A stretch of 26,825 bases of DNA, taken from positions 15,151-41,975 of the forward strand of contig DNFA01000083.1 in NCBI GenBank assembly GCA_003487665.1. The letters run 5' to 3'. Shown in pieces: positions 1 to 7,613 of this stretch. How positions within the stretch are numbered: position 1 is the first letter of the stretch; every line of letters starts with the position of its first letter. Below the pieces are notes generated by a model. It saw only the letters and a program-made list of their open reading frames with translations, made no database searches and had not been told where the DNA came from. The stretch is from Oscillibacter sp. (lineage in GTDB: Bacteria; Bacillota; Clostridia; Oscillospirales; Oscillospiraceae). A program made the position numbers and the translations under genes.

Positions 1-70
1 GTCTTGGGCGGACAGAGTCGTCCGCCCCTACAGGTGGGGCGTCGCACCCCTGTACGCGCCTATTCCCACG
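1..70. repeat. Intergenic tandem hairpins
   Basis: There is no gene here. GGGCGGAC at 6-13 pairs perfectly with GTCCGCCC at 20-27, and TACAGG at 29-34 pairs with CCTGTA at 49-54 around a GC-rich loop. The pair lies just past the stop of the Rrf2 gene, so it may act as its terminator, although neither strand shows a clear T-tract. It may also be a dispersed intergenic repeat of the genome, which one window cannot show. Confidence 0.45.
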
Positions 71-496
71 TCAGATCACATAGTTGTCACCGGCTGGGGC
101 GTTCATCAGGTCGGCCAGCGTGATGTGGGAGAAGTAGTCCTGCGTCAGCTTGTAGAACCCCTGCCACACGCCCAGCGTGCGGCACTCTCCCGCCCGCTGG
201 CACACCGGGGCGTCCGGCTGGAGACAGGTGACGGGCGCCAGATTGCCCTCCGCCAGCTCCAGTATCTCCCAGAGGGTGTAGTCCTCCGGCTCTCGCGTCA
301 GGCGATAGCCGCCGCCGATGCCGTGGACGCTCTCCACCAGACCGGCGGACTTCAGCACGGGCATGAGCCGTTCGATGTATTTCAGGGAGATGTCCTGCCG
401 GGCGGCCACCTCCTTCATGGGAATGAAGTCCCCGCTGCGGTGCTCCGCCAGATCCAGCAGAACGCGGATGGAATAGCGGCCTTTCGTGGAGATCAT
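71..496 (-). CDS. Rrf2-family transcriptional regulator
   Basis: A 141-residue cytosolic DNA-binding regulator of the Rrf2 family, which includes IscR, CymR and NsrR. Residues 1-60 form the winged helix: MISTKGRYSIRVLLDLA is the classic opening and GIGGGYRL (about 59-66) is the wing. Cys91, Cys99 and Cys105 (C-x7-C-x5-C) lie where IscR-type members ligate an Fe-S cluster, but the first spacing is longer than IscR's, so cluster binding is plausible rather than certain. The start at 496 was chosen because AGGAGGG lies just upstream; a longer in-frame start at 523 has no ribosome site and lies in a palindrome. It is downstream of the XRE gene on the same strand but has its own promoter. The target is unknown; iron-sulfur or cysteine metabolism is the usual role. 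Confidence 0.9.
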   Translation of the reverse strand: MISTKGRYSIRVLLDLAEHRSGDFIPMKEVAARQDISLKYIERLMPVLKSAGLVESVHGIGGGYRLTREPEDYTLWEILELAEGNLAPVTCLQPDAPVCQRAGECRTLGVWQGFYKLTQDYFSHITLADLMNAPAGDNYVI

Positions 497-518
497 AGGC
501 TTCCCTCCTGTCAGAAAA

Positions 519-545
519 TACACGGGTCATAAGATGACCCGTGTA
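519..545. promoter_or_regulatory. Perfect 12-3-12 palindrome ahead of the Rrf2 gene
   Basis: TACACGGGTCAT at 519-530 and ATGACCCGTGTA at 534-545 are perfect inverted copies separated by three bases. The palindrome starts two bases downstream of the predicted -10 of the Rrf2 gene, where a bound repressor would block transcription. Autorepression by the Rrf2 protein is the simplest reading. On the minus strand it is followed by ATTTTC, so it could also be a weak terminator of the XRE gene. Confidence 0.55.
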
Positions 546-546
546 C

Positions 547-576
547 AGTATACCACCAATCCGGTAGGTTAGGCAA
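547..576 (-). promoter_or_regulatory. Promoter of the Rrf2 gene
   Basis: On the minus strand TTGCCT (571-576) and TATACT (547-552) are separated by 18 bases. The -35 overlaps the end of the XRE gene, giving the Rrf2 gene a start independent of read-through. Confidence 0.55.
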
Positions 577-578
577 GT

Positions 579-1499
579 TTAATTTTTCTTTGCGTGCCGA
601 TATGCCTGCATACCCCACACCAGCCAGGCCGCTACCACCGCCGCCAGGGCGATCCAACGCACCGTCTCCAAGGGCCAGGCCACGGCGGACAGGTCTGCAT
701 AGCGGCTGATCATAACGCTTTCCGCCGTACTGACCGTGGCCGCATAGACAGTGGCCGGCTTCCAGCACACCAGGATCCGCACGATCTCCACGGCAAAGAG
801 CAATCCGCAGCCGCCATACAGTGCAAAACGGAATCCCCTATCCCGCACCAGCGGCTCTTTCAGCACCGCGCCGCCGACTACCAGCGCCGCCGCCAGCAGC
901 AGCGGCAGCAGCAGCCATACCGCCTCCTGCCGCACAGTCAGCTCTGCCCAGGAAAACTGCCGCACCACACCGCCGTGCAGCGCATAGGCGGACACCAGTA
1001 GGCTCCACACCCCCAGCAGCTGTATGGCCGCGAACAGCCACAGGGCGCACAGCGGTGCGCACAGAAGAATGCGCCGGCGCAGGGTGTCCTTGCTGCGGCA
1101 GGTGCTCCAGCCCAACCACAGACATATTGGAGAGGCCAACAGAAACAGCCATGACCATGTTGTATACTGGAAGGCCGCCCATGCCGCCAGCAGCATCACC
1201 GCCACGCTGTACCCGATGCGGAACCGCAGGCCGCTGCGGCGTTCCAGATACAGCCCCACCTCCGATGGGGTATCGCCGCAGGCGCGCGGCCGCGTCTCCC
1301 CCGCCAGAATGTCGTCCGCCGTGACGCCGTACAGTGCCGCCAACGCCGGCAGCGCCCCGATATCCGGCAGCCCCGCGCCGGACTCCCACTTGCTGACGGT
1401 CTTGTTGGACACACCTAATATATCCGCTACCTGCTGCTGGGTCATGTCCCGTCCCTTTCGCAGCGACGCCAGATACGCCCCTGTTTTCTCCATGTTCAT
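579..1499 (-). CDS. XRE-family regulator with C-terminal membrane domain
   Basis: A 306-residue protein. Residues 1-65 form a Cro/CI-type helix-turn-helix (LRKGRDMTQQQVADILGVS, then KTVSKWESG), the usual XRE pattern. From about residue 90 on it is strongly hydrophobic, with about six predicted membrane segments and a C-terminal segment ending in RHAKKN. Membrane-anchored XRE proteins are common in Firmicutes and are thought to sense envelope or ligand signals; no specific role is readable here. The start is supported by AAGGAGGT seven bases upstream. A promoter TGGACA-16-TATACT lies at 1529-1556 on the minus strand. Confidence 0.85.
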   Translation of the reverse strand: MNMEKTGAYLASLRKGRDMTQQQVADILGVSNKTVSKWESGAGLPDIGALPALAALYGVTADDILAGETRPRACGDTPSEVGLYLERRSGLRFRIGYSVAVMLLAAWAAFQYTTWSWLFLLASPICLWLGWSTCRSKDTLRRRILLCAPLCALWLFAAIQLLGVWSLLVSAYALHGGVVRQFSWAELTVRQEAVWLLLPLLLAAALVVGGAVLKEPLVRDRGFRFALYGGCGLLFAVEIVRILVCWKPATVYAATVSTAESVMISRYADLSAVAWPLETVRWIALAAVVAAWLVWGMQAYRHAKKN

Positions 1500-1528
1500 G
1501 GCCGTGACCTCCTTTTTGTACTGCCATC

Positions 1529-1556
1529 AGTATACCACACCGCCGTTTTTTGTCCA
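1529..1556 (-). promoter_or_regulatory. Promoter of the XRE regulator
   Basis: On the minus strand TGGACA (1551-1556) and TATACT (1529-1534) are 16 bases apart, about 30 bases before the start codon. Confidence 0.5.
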
Positions 1557-1636
1557 TCCCCCGGCAGAGGACTGTGTCCACGGAGCGTAGACCCGGTTTT
1601 TTCTGCGGAAAAGGGGCGGTTTCTTCGATTTTATTC

Positions 1637-1665
1637 TTGACACCGACGGGATACTATGGTAATAT
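1637..1665 (+). promoter_or_regulatory. Promoter of the tRNA array
   Basis: A consensus TTGACA (1637-1642) and TAATAT (1660-1665) are 17 bases apart, ending 32 bases before tRNA-Gly. It probably drives all five tRNAs, since the only strong terminator follows tRNA-Lys. Confidence 0.75.
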
Positions 1666-1697
1666 GTACAAGCTGACGATTTGAGCGGAGGGCGTAC

Positions 1698-1772
1698 GCG
1701 GGTGTAGCACAATGGCCAGGGCACCAGCCTTCCAAGCTGGGGATGCGGGTTCGATTCCCGTCACCCGCTCCA
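1698..1772 (+). tRNA. tRNA-Gly (TCC)
   Basis: The acceptor GCGGGTG pairs with CACCCGC (1762-1768). The anticodon stem CCAGC/GCTGG frames loop CTTCCAA, giving anticodon TCC, which reads GGA. The T-arm GCGGGTTCGATTCCCGT is intact and the 3' CCA is encoded. First gene of the array. Confidence 0.95.
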
Positions 1773-1785
1773 ACTTGACAGATAC

Positions 1786-1862
<77 letters not shown>

Positions 1863-1909
1863 TTTTCCCCCTCCGGGGCGTCAGCGCTGTCCCGTGCGGA
1901 TGTATATGC

Positions 1910-1987
<78 letters not shown>

Positions 1988-2037
1988 CAAAACAATGAGG
2001 GATCGGGAGTGTCCCGATCCCTCTTCCCTTTCCACAC

Positions 2038-2112
2038 AGGGGTGTCGCCAAGTGGTAAGGCAAGGGACTTTGACTCCCTCATCCGCTGGTTCGAGTCCAG
2101 CCATCCCTGCCA
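2038..2112 (+). tRNA. tRNA-Gln (TTG)
   Basis: The acceptor AGGGGTG (2038-2044) pairs with CATCCCT (2102-2108). The anticodon stem AGGGA/TCCCT frames loop CTTTGAC with anticodon TTG. The T-arm CTGGTTCGAGTCCAG is intact and CCA is encoded. Confidence 0.95.
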
Positions 2113-2150
2113 GATTTTTCCGGACGACGTCCTTTTATATAAGTGCATAC

Positions 2151-2226
2151 GCTTCGTTAGCTCAGTAGGTAGAGCACCTGCCTTTTAAGCAGGGTGTCCG
2201 GGGTTCGAATCCCCGACGAGGCACCA
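2151..2226 (+). tRNA. tRNA-Lys (TTT), likely island attachment site
   Basis: The acceptor GCTTCGT (2151-2157) pairs with ACGAGGC (2216-2222). The anticodon stem CCTGC/GCAGG frames loop CTTTTAA with anticodon TTT. CCA is encoded. Its last 18 bases (ATCCCCGACGAGGCACCA) recur at 2309-2326 and 20169-20186, the pattern left by site-specific integration into a tRNA 3' end. Confidence 0.95.
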
Positions 2227-2262
2227 AAAGAGGAAGATACCTTTTGGTATCTTCCTCTTTTG
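2226..2262 (+). terminator. Terminator of the tRNA array
   Basis: AAAAGAGGAAGATACC and its inverted copy form a 16-bp stem with a small loop, ending in TTTT. It starts at the last base of tRNA-Lys. The same hairpin, with one base change, stands at 20086-20122 in the second direct repeat. Confidence 0.85.
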
Positions 2263-2308
2263 CTGTTTTGCCGCCGGGGAGTCGAAGTTTATACCCCCTT
2301 GCGGGGTA

Positions 2309-2326
2309 AATCCCCGACGAGGCACC
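2309..2326. repeat. tRNA-Lys 3'-end copy (att-like core)
   Basis: These 18 bases are identical to the 3' end of tRNA-Lys, with a shortened T-arm just upstream (GGGGTAAATCCCC in place of GGGGTTCGAATCCCC). It is the second of three core copies. Confidence 0.75.
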
Positions 2327-2502
2327 AAGTGAACAAACAGGTTTAGATGCCATGCGGTGAAAACCGCATGGCATCTAGCCTTTCCGGGGTTTCCCATACC
2401 CCGATTTTAACGGTTTCAAGCATGGATGTCAGAGCCGTCTGAGGGGGGTTCAACGTGATTTGAACCCCTCTTTTTCTGTTTTCTGGCGATAAAATCGGAT
2501 GC

Positions 2503-2548
2503 AGCCCCCTTTTGTACGAGGAAGTCCCTCGCAAAAGGGGGCTTTTTT
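2503..2548 (+). terminator. Long-stem terminator in left repeat
   Basis: AGCCCCCTTTTG pairs with CAAAAGGGGGCT around an inner ACGAGG/CCTCG stem and is followed by TTTTTT. It shields the island from tRNA transcription, or terminates an upstream island transcript if the element circularises. Confidence 0.8.
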
Positions 2549-2667
2549 CATGAAAAAGTTTCACAAAGTTTTGGGCGTCGGCTTGTTGGTTTCGTAGAAC
2601 CATCGAACCGGCGCTCTTTTTGCGTTTCAGGACAGATCAAGGGCGGCAGCCCAGAGAGGAGCAGTAT

Positions 2668-2895
2668 ATGCGAAAACCAACAAGGCCACTGGCGCGGCGG
2701 ATCGATGAGCGACAGCCAGCGCCCTACCAGCAGATCTCGCCGGAGCCGGTATTCTGCAATGAGCACGAGCGGTGTCAGGGCTGTCCCTACCCACGCCACG
2801 GTATTGTCTGCTGGCACCGGGGTGGAGGCTGTCTGCGCACGGATGTGGAAGAAATAGAAAGGAGAAGCAAATATGATTCAAGCGGTTCTCGGTAA
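2668..2895 (+). CDS. Small Cys-rich protein of ICE type
   Basis: A 75-residue protein starting MRKPTRPLARRIDE. The middle carries a Cys/His cluster (CNEHERCQGC, then CW and GC), a likely zinc-binding knuckle. Short proteins of this layout commonly precede ArdA-like genes in Tn1549-related conjugative elements of Clostridia; their function is not known to me. The start follows GAGAGGAG. The end overlaps the next gene by 23 bases, indicating translational coupling. Confidence 0.7.
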   Translation: MRKPTRPLARRIDERQPAPYQQISPEPVFCNEHERCQGCPYPRHGIVCWHRGGGCLRTDVEEIERRSKYDSSGSR

Positions 2896-3444
2896 TCCCA
2901 ACCACTCGGAATACGGCGTGGCGACCATTCCCTTCCCTATCCCCCACGACCAGTATGCGCACTGCATGGAGCTGTTGGAGGCGTTGGAGATCGGCGACGC
3001 GGTCAAGGTGGACTGTAAGATGGAGGAAGTTGATAGCTTTTTCTCTGTTCTCAAGCGCACGGAAATGCTCACGGTCAATGTGGAGGAACCGAACTACCTC
3101 GCCAAACGGTTGGACAGCTTCGACACCTGCGAGGCCGCGCAGTTTCAGGCGATGGCCCACAAGCTGGAACTCTTCGAGCTGAAGGATCTCATCAACCTGA
3201 CCTTCTGCTGCCAGCAGGCCACGGTCATCACCGACTTTTCCGACCTCGCCGCTGTTGGCCGTAACCGTTACATGAATCTGCATGGCGGCAGCGCAAGCGT
3301 GGATGAGCTGAACGCGCTGGACGGCGAGGAAACGGCACGGCAGCTCATTGAAAGCGGCAGCGGCACGATCACCCCCTACGGCGTGGTCTACAACAACGGC
3401 ATGAAGCTGGAGCAGGTCTACGACGGTCGGTTCTTCCCATGCTA

Positions 3445-3549
3445 CTGGTGGACATGGATGTGGACGTGGAGCGCCTGCGTCCGCAGGGAAAAGACTGGAA
3501 CGACGACCTGTGCGCGAAGCGAGGCAAAGCGAAAGCCCCGACAGCATAA
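3445..3549 (+). pseudogene. C-terminal tail of a toprim/DUF3991-type gene
   Basis: In the frame starting at 3445 the sequence reads LVDMDVDVERLRPQGKDWND and on to a TAA at 3547-3549, just at the following hairpin. The KDWND motif near a C-terminus is typical of toprim/DUF3991 proteins of the same conjugative elements. Only about 34 codons remain, out of frame with the ArdA-like start, so the gene body was deleted. Confidence 0.5.
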
Positions 3550-3560
3550 GGCTGTCGGGG
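3536..3560. terminator. Hairpin between convergent genes
   Basis: CCCCGACAGC (3536-3545) and GCTGTCGGGG (3551-3560) form a perfect 10-bp stem with loop ATAAG. It contains the stop of the toprim tail and lies five bases past the end of dinD. T-tracts are weak on both sides. Confidence 0.65.
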
Positions 3561-3565
3561 TAAAT

Positions 3566-4426
3566 TCATTCATCCAACATCAACTGTCCATCCAACGCCT
3601 GCTGCTTTAACCGCTGAAGCTGTTCCTTTTCCAGCTGGGCAATGCTCTTTTCGGGAGTGGGCAGATCTTCCGGCATTGTGCCGCCGATTTTTTCGATGGC
3701 TTCTCGTACTTCGCTGCCGACCTTGTAATGAACGGCGGTGGCGGTATCCGCGCTGTTCACGCTATCCTTCCGCAGCTTCTCCTCGGTCTGAGAAATACGG
3801 AACAGGTTTGCGATCAGCTCTGTACTGCCCATGTAGTCGAGGATCTTTTGACCGACCTCCAGGTTCTTCTTGCGGTGAATGTCATCCACGGTCATGCCGC
3901 CGTACAATCCCATGTACCCGGCGTTTTGGAATACGGCAAACTCATCTGCCGTGATCACACCGGCGTTCCGTGCAGCTTCAGCAAGCAGCTGATTCCATTG
4001 TTTGATATCGCCGCGCACAACCAGCCGGCGGCTGTCCTCGTCCAACTGGTTGAAACGGTCTGCCACTTCCTGCCGGTAGGTTTGGATGGCAAAATAGGTT
4101 TGCCCCAACGCGATGACCTCTTTGCGCGGATCACCGTTCTGCACGATCAGATAGCAGGCGTAGCGGGACAACTCATAGTCAACAATGCCTTTCGTTGCTG
4201 CACCGGCTTCAACGATTTTCCTGACCTCAGGAAAATCGGCAGATGCATCATGTCCGCTGTTTTCACAGGCGATCATAGCGCGCTTGATGACCTTGGCAAA
4301 GTTTTCCCATTTTGCATAATCCAGGACCGAAGCCAGCTCTCTGGCATACCAATACTCGGAACCGTCAGAGCGCGTTCTGCGAATGTCCTCAAAGCATTTA
4401 TATTCGGTGGCAACGAGATGGCTCAT
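3566..4426 (-). CDS. dinD: DinD-like DNA damage-inducible protein
   Basis: A 286-residue protein with an N-terminal BRO-like domain (ECFEDIRR-type opening, then YWYARELASVLDYAKWENF) and the DinD body, including RYACYLIVQNGDPRKEVI and AGYMGLYGG. In E. coli DinD is SOS-induced and inhibits RecA filament activity; mobile elements often carry homologues, probably to handle damage signals at transfer. The start at 4426 was chosen because GGGAGGGAC lies just upstream; an extension to 4552 would cover the divergent promoter region. I see no GAAC-N4-GTTC LexA box in 4427-4496, so SOS control is not evident. It is divergent from virD4. Confidence 0.85.
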   Translation of the reverse strand: MSHLVATEYKCFEDIRRTRSDGSEYWYARELASVLDYAKWENFAKVIKRAMIACENSGHDASADFPEVRKIVEAGAATKGIVDYELSRYACYLIVQNGDPRKEVIALGQTYFAIQTYRQEVADRFNQLDEDSRRLVVRGDIKQWNQLLAEAARNAGVITADEFAVFQNAGYMGLYGGMTVDDIHRKKNLEVGQKILDYMGSTELIANLFRISQTEEKLRKDSVNSADTATAVHYKVGSEVREAIEKIGGTMPEDLPTPEKSIAQLEKEQLQRLKQQALDGQLMLDE

Positions 4427-4496
4427 GTAGTGTCCCTCCCCTATTTTTACACGGCAATAGTAACATAGATCGATAAAAAAAGAAAGGAGAAATCCT

Positions 4497-6278
4497 GTGA
4501 CAGATAACCTCTGGATGCTTTTTGCAGCGGCGGGTGTCATGGTATCCGTCATCGGCGGACTGTCGCTGCTGGGCGACCACTACACACTGAACAACATCAA
4601 GTCCAAGACCGTGGGCGACGGGCAGCATGGCACGGCGCGGTGGGCTACCGATACGGAGATCCGCAAGACCTATGCCCTCGTCCCCTTCCGAGTGCCGGAC
4701 TGGCGGGCAGGCAAAAATCTGCCTGAGACGCAGGGACTGGTGCTGGGCAGCACCAGCGGCAAGCATGGCATCACCGCACTGGTGGATAAGGACGATGTGC
4801 ATTGTCTTATGATCGGCGCGTCCGGCGTGGGCAAGACCGCCTACTTCCTGTACCCGAATCTGGAGTACGCCTGCGCCTGCGGCATGAGCTTCTTTGCTAC
4901 TGACACAAAGGGAGATCTCGCCCGCAACTACGGTGCGGTGGCGAAGAAATACTATGGCTATCGCGTCTCTGTGGTAGACCTGCGAAACCCGACACGCTCG
5001 GATGGCTACAACCTGATGACGCTTATCAACCGCTATATGGACAAAGCGCTCCGTGAGCACAGCATTGAGGCGTATGGCAAGGCGGAGAATCTGATCAACA
5101 TTCTGGCACACAGCATCATCTCGCCGAAAGACGAGGAGAGCCGCGGTCAGAATGAATATTTTTATAAAGCCGCCGAGGGCGTGGTGGCCTCGGTGCTCCT
5201 GTTGTTGGCGGAGTTCCTGCCGCCGGACAAGGATCATCCCACAGAGCGTCGGCATCTGGTGTCTGTGTTTATCCTGATCCAGCAGCTTTTGGCACCCTCC
5301 GGTATGCGTGGACAAAGCTATTTCAAACAACTGATGGATATGCTGCCCGCTCACCACAGAGCGCGGAATCTGGCATCGTCCGCCTTGGAATCATCTGATC
5401 AGGCAACGGCTTCCGCTATGTCCACCGCGTTGGCACAAATGAATACATTTATGGATATCGCACTGGAGCAGGTGATCTGTTTTGACAGCAATATAGATGC
5501 GGAAAAATTCGCAAAAGAAAAGACGGCCATATTCCTGGTTTTGCCAGAGGAAGATAGGACTAAGAATTTTATGGCAGGTCTTATGATACAAAATTTATCC
5601 AAAGAACTGTTTGAGTTGGCCGAAAAAGGAAAGGGGCGCTTGCCCAACCGCGTTGTTTTCTTCTGTGATGAGTTCGGAACTATGCCTGCCTTTGATGTGG
5701 AGGCGCTGTTCAGCGCGGGTCGCTCCCGTGGTATCACACTGGTACCCATCATCCAATCGTTGGCGCAGTTGGAGAAGAATTACGGCAGAGAAGGCGCAGA
5801 AATATTGACTGACAACTGCCAGGACACCATCTTCGGCGGCTTTGCACCTAATAGTCAGACGGCGGAGCAGCTCTCCAAATCGCTGGGCAGCCGCACGGTA
5901 CTCAGCGGCTCTGTCAGTAAGGGGAAGAACGATCCCAGCCAGAGCTTGCAGATGATAGAGCGTCCGCTGATGACGCCGGACGAGTTGAAATCCATTCCCA
6001 AGGGCAGCTTTGTGGTGATGAAAACGGGAACACATCCCATGCAGACAAAGCTGCGGCTGTTCCTCGATTGGGGCATTACCTTTGGTGAGCCGTATGCAAC
6101 CCCGGAACACGCGGCGCGGCCTATGGCCTACGCCAGCCGTCAGGAACTGTTCCTAAGTATCAGCAAAAGATATGGCAAGAGCAGCGACCAGCCCGCACAG
6201 GCGCAGCAGGCATCGGCCACACAGAGGAGAGCGCCTCGCTCGGCCATGGGACTCTACAGCGAGGACACAAGACCATGA
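4497..6278 (+). CDS. virD4: VirD4/TraG-type conjugative coupling protein
   Basis: A 593-residue inner-membrane ATPase that docks relaxosome DNA on a type IV secretion channel. It has one N-terminal membrane segment (about 5-25), GDGQHGTARWAT typical of the CD1115-like family, Walker A GASGVGKT (107-114), Walker B VVFFCDEFGT (386-395) and FGGFAPNSQTAEQLSKSLG near the C-terminal motor motif. It starts with GTG at 4497 behind AAAGGAG and appears full-length. It is intact although relaxase, VirB4 and VirB6 are missing from the island, so it is either a relic or could serve another element in trans. It overlaps the next gene by ATGA. Confidence 0.93.
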   Translation: MTDNLWMLFAAAGVMVSVIGGLSLLGDHYTLNNIKSKTVGDGQHGTARWATDTEIRKTYALVPFRVPDWRAGKNLPETQGLVLGSTSGKHGITALVDKDDVHCLMIGASGVGKTAYFLYPNLEYACACGMSFFATDTKGDLARNYGAVAKKYYGYRVSVVDLRNPTRSDGYNLMTLINRYMDKALREHSIEAYGKAENLINILAHSIISPKDEESRGQNEYFYKAAEGVVASVLLLLAEFLPPDKDHPTERRHLVSVFILIQQLLAPSGMRGQSYFKQLMDMLPAHHRARNLASSALESSDQATASAMSTALAQMNTFMDIALEQVICFDSNIDAEKFAKEKTAIFLVLPEEDRTKNFMAGLMIQNLSKELFELAEKGKGRLPNRVVFFCDEFGTMPAFDVEALFSAGRSRGITLVPIIQSLAQLEKNYGREGAEILTDNCQDTIFGGFAPNSQTAEQLSKSLGSRTVLSGSVSKGKNDPSQSLQMIERPLMTPDELKSIPKGSFVVMKTGTHPMQTKLRLFLDWGITFGEPYATPEHAARPMAYASRQELFLSISKRYGKSSDQPAQAQQASATQRRAPRSAMGLYSEDTRP

Positions 6279-6532
6279 GCTACTTTGGAAGCATCTATGC
6301 AGACCAGGACTTGTCTCACCGAGCAAGGACAGTCTATATGTACCTCAAGGATCGGTCTGACGCAGGGAATACCTGCTGGCCCAGCGTCCGCAGAATAGCG
6401 GAGGACTTGAAGCTGTCCCGCCGCACGGTGCAGAGGGCGTTGACAGATTTGGAACGTCACGGTTTCCTGGAGCGCACCCATCGCCGCCGTCCCAACGGCA
6501 GTCTGACCAGCAACCTGTACCGCGTCAAGTGA
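6275..6532 (+). CDS. Small helix-turn-helix protein (HTH_36-like)
   Basis: An 85-residue DNA-binding protein. Residues 35-75 read WPSVRRIAEDLKLSRRTVQ then RALTDLERHGFLER, a winged helix of the HTH_36 class seen in replication and plasmid-control proteins. Its ATG overlaps the virD4 stop (ATGA), so both are made from one message by coupled translation. It could regulate the transfer genes or be a relic of a replication initiator. Its C-terminus ends right before a strong hairpin. Confidence 0.8.
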   Translation: MSYFGSIYADQDLSHRARTVYMYLKDRSDAGNTCWPSVRRIAEDLKLSRRTVQRALTDLERHGFLERTHRRRPNGSLTSNLYRVK

Positions 6533-6540
6533 GCAGGAAA

Positions 6541-6575
6541 AGAGCGCACCTCCCGCCAAGAGGGAGGTGCGCTCT
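6541..6575. terminator. Terminator-like hairpin after virD4 operon
   Basis: AGAGCGCACCTCCC (6541-6554) pairs perfectly with GGGAGGTGCGCTCT (6562-6575). On the minus strand it is followed by TTTTCC, on the plus strand by TTGAAC, so it ends the virD4 operon with a poor U-tract. Confidence 0.7.
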
Positions 6576-6669
6576 TGAACTGTCATAAGGGTAGCGTCAC
6601 CATGGCGCACCCGGAAGGACTCACTCTATCGGAGGTACTAAGACAGAGGAAAGAATGAGACAAGACTTC

Positions 6670-6698
6670 TTGTAGACGCAGAGTAAATGTGCTATACT
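6670..6698 (+). promoter_or_regulatory. Promoter of the 88-aa ORF
   Basis: TTGTAG (6670-6675) and TATACT (6693-6698) are 17 bases apart. The -10 lies in TGTGCTATACT, a string that recurs before two further island genes. Confidence 0.65.
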
Positions 6699-6732
6699 CT
6701 GACCTGTGTGTTTGTCTACAGGGAGGAAAGTC

Positions 6733-6999
6733 ATGTTCTATACCGACGAAGAAGTGTCTGTAATTACTGGTCTGCTCAACGCCTATTTGGTGCGGGAACA
6801 CGCCAGTGAAAAGGTCAGAGAATCATATACCAGGATCAGCGAGGGACTCCAAAGCCGTGTGCTGACCAGGGACGACTACGTTTGGCTGGAGAACGCCCTG
6901 TTATTCCTCCGCCCATATTGGTGGAATGACCGCGAGGACGGGCGGATGCTGATGGATGCCCTTCTGCATACGCAGACACTGGCAAGACGGGTGCAATGA
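6733..6999 (+). CDS. Hypothetical 88-aa protein
   Basis: I do not recognise this protein. It is soluble, acidic and predicted mostly helical (MFYTDEEVSVITGLLNAYLV at the start, then WLENALLFLRPYWW). The start at 6733 is supported by GGGAGG nine bases upstream; a longer reading from 6706 would start inside the promoter region. It has its own promoter and is separated from the virD4 operon by a hairpin. Confidence 0.65.
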   Translation: MFYTDEEVSVITGLLNAYLVREHASEKVRESYTRISEGLQSRVLTRDDYVWLENALLFLRPYWWNDREDGRMLMDALLHTQTLARRVQ

Positions 7000-7032
7000 A
7001 ATTGATCCTATGACGCGATAAACCCCTGCCGT

Positions 7033-7042
7033 GTGCTATACT
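7033..7042 (+). promoter_or_regulatory. Extended -10 promoter of the DUF2284 gene
   Basis: The string GTGCTATACT supplies a TG-n-TATACT extended -10. No good -35 stands 17 bases upstream, which is common for extended -10 promoters. Confidence 0.5.
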
Positions 7043-7071
7043 GTCGGCATCGAGCCAAGGAGGTGCCTGAG

Positions 7072-7608
7072 GTGCTGTTCCAATACCATATCCGTGAAAT
7101 GACGGTGGAAACAAGTGCAGAGGATTTCGTGACGCACTTTGTCCATGTGGAGAAGTTCCTGCCCTTCTGCCAGCAGTGCAGCAGCTACAATACCCGCTGG
7201 ACGTGTCCGCCCTTTGACTTTGATCCCATGACCATCTGGCGGAGCTACACGGGACTGCGGCTGTATGCCCGCATCTTGCAGGCGGATACGCCGGAGCAGC
7301 CTCTGGACGTGGCAGTGGCGGCGCTGAAGCAGGAAAAGCGTCTGTATCGTGAATTGCTCCAGCGGTGGGAGCAGGAAACGCCGGAGAGTCAGATGCTGCT
7401 GGCGGGCACCTGCGACCAGTGCGAGACGTGCGAAAAGGTACAGGGACATCCCTGCGGCAGACCGGAGTTGCTGCGCTACTCCATCGAGGCGCTGGGCGGC
7501 GATGTGGAGGGCTGTTTGCAGCACTACTTTCACCTGCCCATGCTGTGGGGCAGGGATGGCAAAGCGCCGGACTACTTTGTGTTGGTGGGCGGTCTGCTCA
7601 CTAAGTGA
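7072..7608 (+). CDS. DUF2284 predicted metal-binding protein
   Basis: A 178-residue cytosolic protein matching the DUF2284 pattern: CQQCSSYNTRWTCPPF near residue 40 and CDQCETCEKVQGHPC near residue 120. These Cys groups suggest metal or Fe-S binding; the biochemical role of the family is not established. The GTG start at 7072 was chosen because AAGGAGGT ends seven bases before it, and because the longer ORF from 7033 would begin inside the -10 TATACT (7037-7042). It ends just before a bidirectional terminator. Confidence 0.8.
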   Translation: MLFQYHIREMTVETSAEDFVTHFVHVEKFLPFCQQCSSYNTRWTCPPFDFDPMTIWRSYTGLRLYARILQADTPEQPLDVAVAALKQEKRLYRELLQRWEQETPESQMLLAGTCDQCETCEKVQGHPCGRPELLRYSIEALGGDVEGCLQHYFHLPMLWGRDGKAPDYFVLVGGLLTK

Positions 7609-7613
7609 CAACG

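Larger units (their letters stand above)
2226..2571. repeat. 346-bp direct repeat, left copy
   Basis: This stretch matches 20086-20431 base for base in length, with about 17 substitutions and no indels. In order it holds the tRNA terminator hairpin, a degenerate tRNA-Lys 3' end with T-stem (2302-2326), a perfect 12-bp stem with GAAA loop (about 2348-2375) and a long terminator (2503-2548). I see no convincing gene; the minus-strand ORF running through it is shared by both copies but has no recognised domain. The left copy abuts the real tRNA and probably marks the left edge of the island. Confidence 0.9.
2873..3610 (+). pseudogene. ArdA-like antirestriction gene, C-terminus lost by deletion
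   Basis: Residues 1 to about 190 look like the ArdA-like proteins of clostridial conjugative elements: an opening with YGVATIPFPIP, a middle with FCCQQATVITDF, and GVVYNNGMKLEQVYDGRFFPCY. ArdA proteins mimic DNA and block type I restriction enzymes during transfer. After FFPCY (about 3443) the frame runs into unrelated sequence (WWTWMWTW, then basic residues) and stops only at 3610 past a terminator. Just there another frame encodes the end of a different ICE protein, so an internal deletion joined two genes. The start at 2873 has AAAGGAG upstream. The stable N-terminal part may or may not still fold. Confidence 0.7.

Noticed and set aside
2343..2603. Minus-strand ORF through the left repeat, with a near-identical one at 20203-20424
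   Set aside because: It spans hairpins and a terminator, has no recognised domain, and its conservation is explained by the DNA repeat itself.
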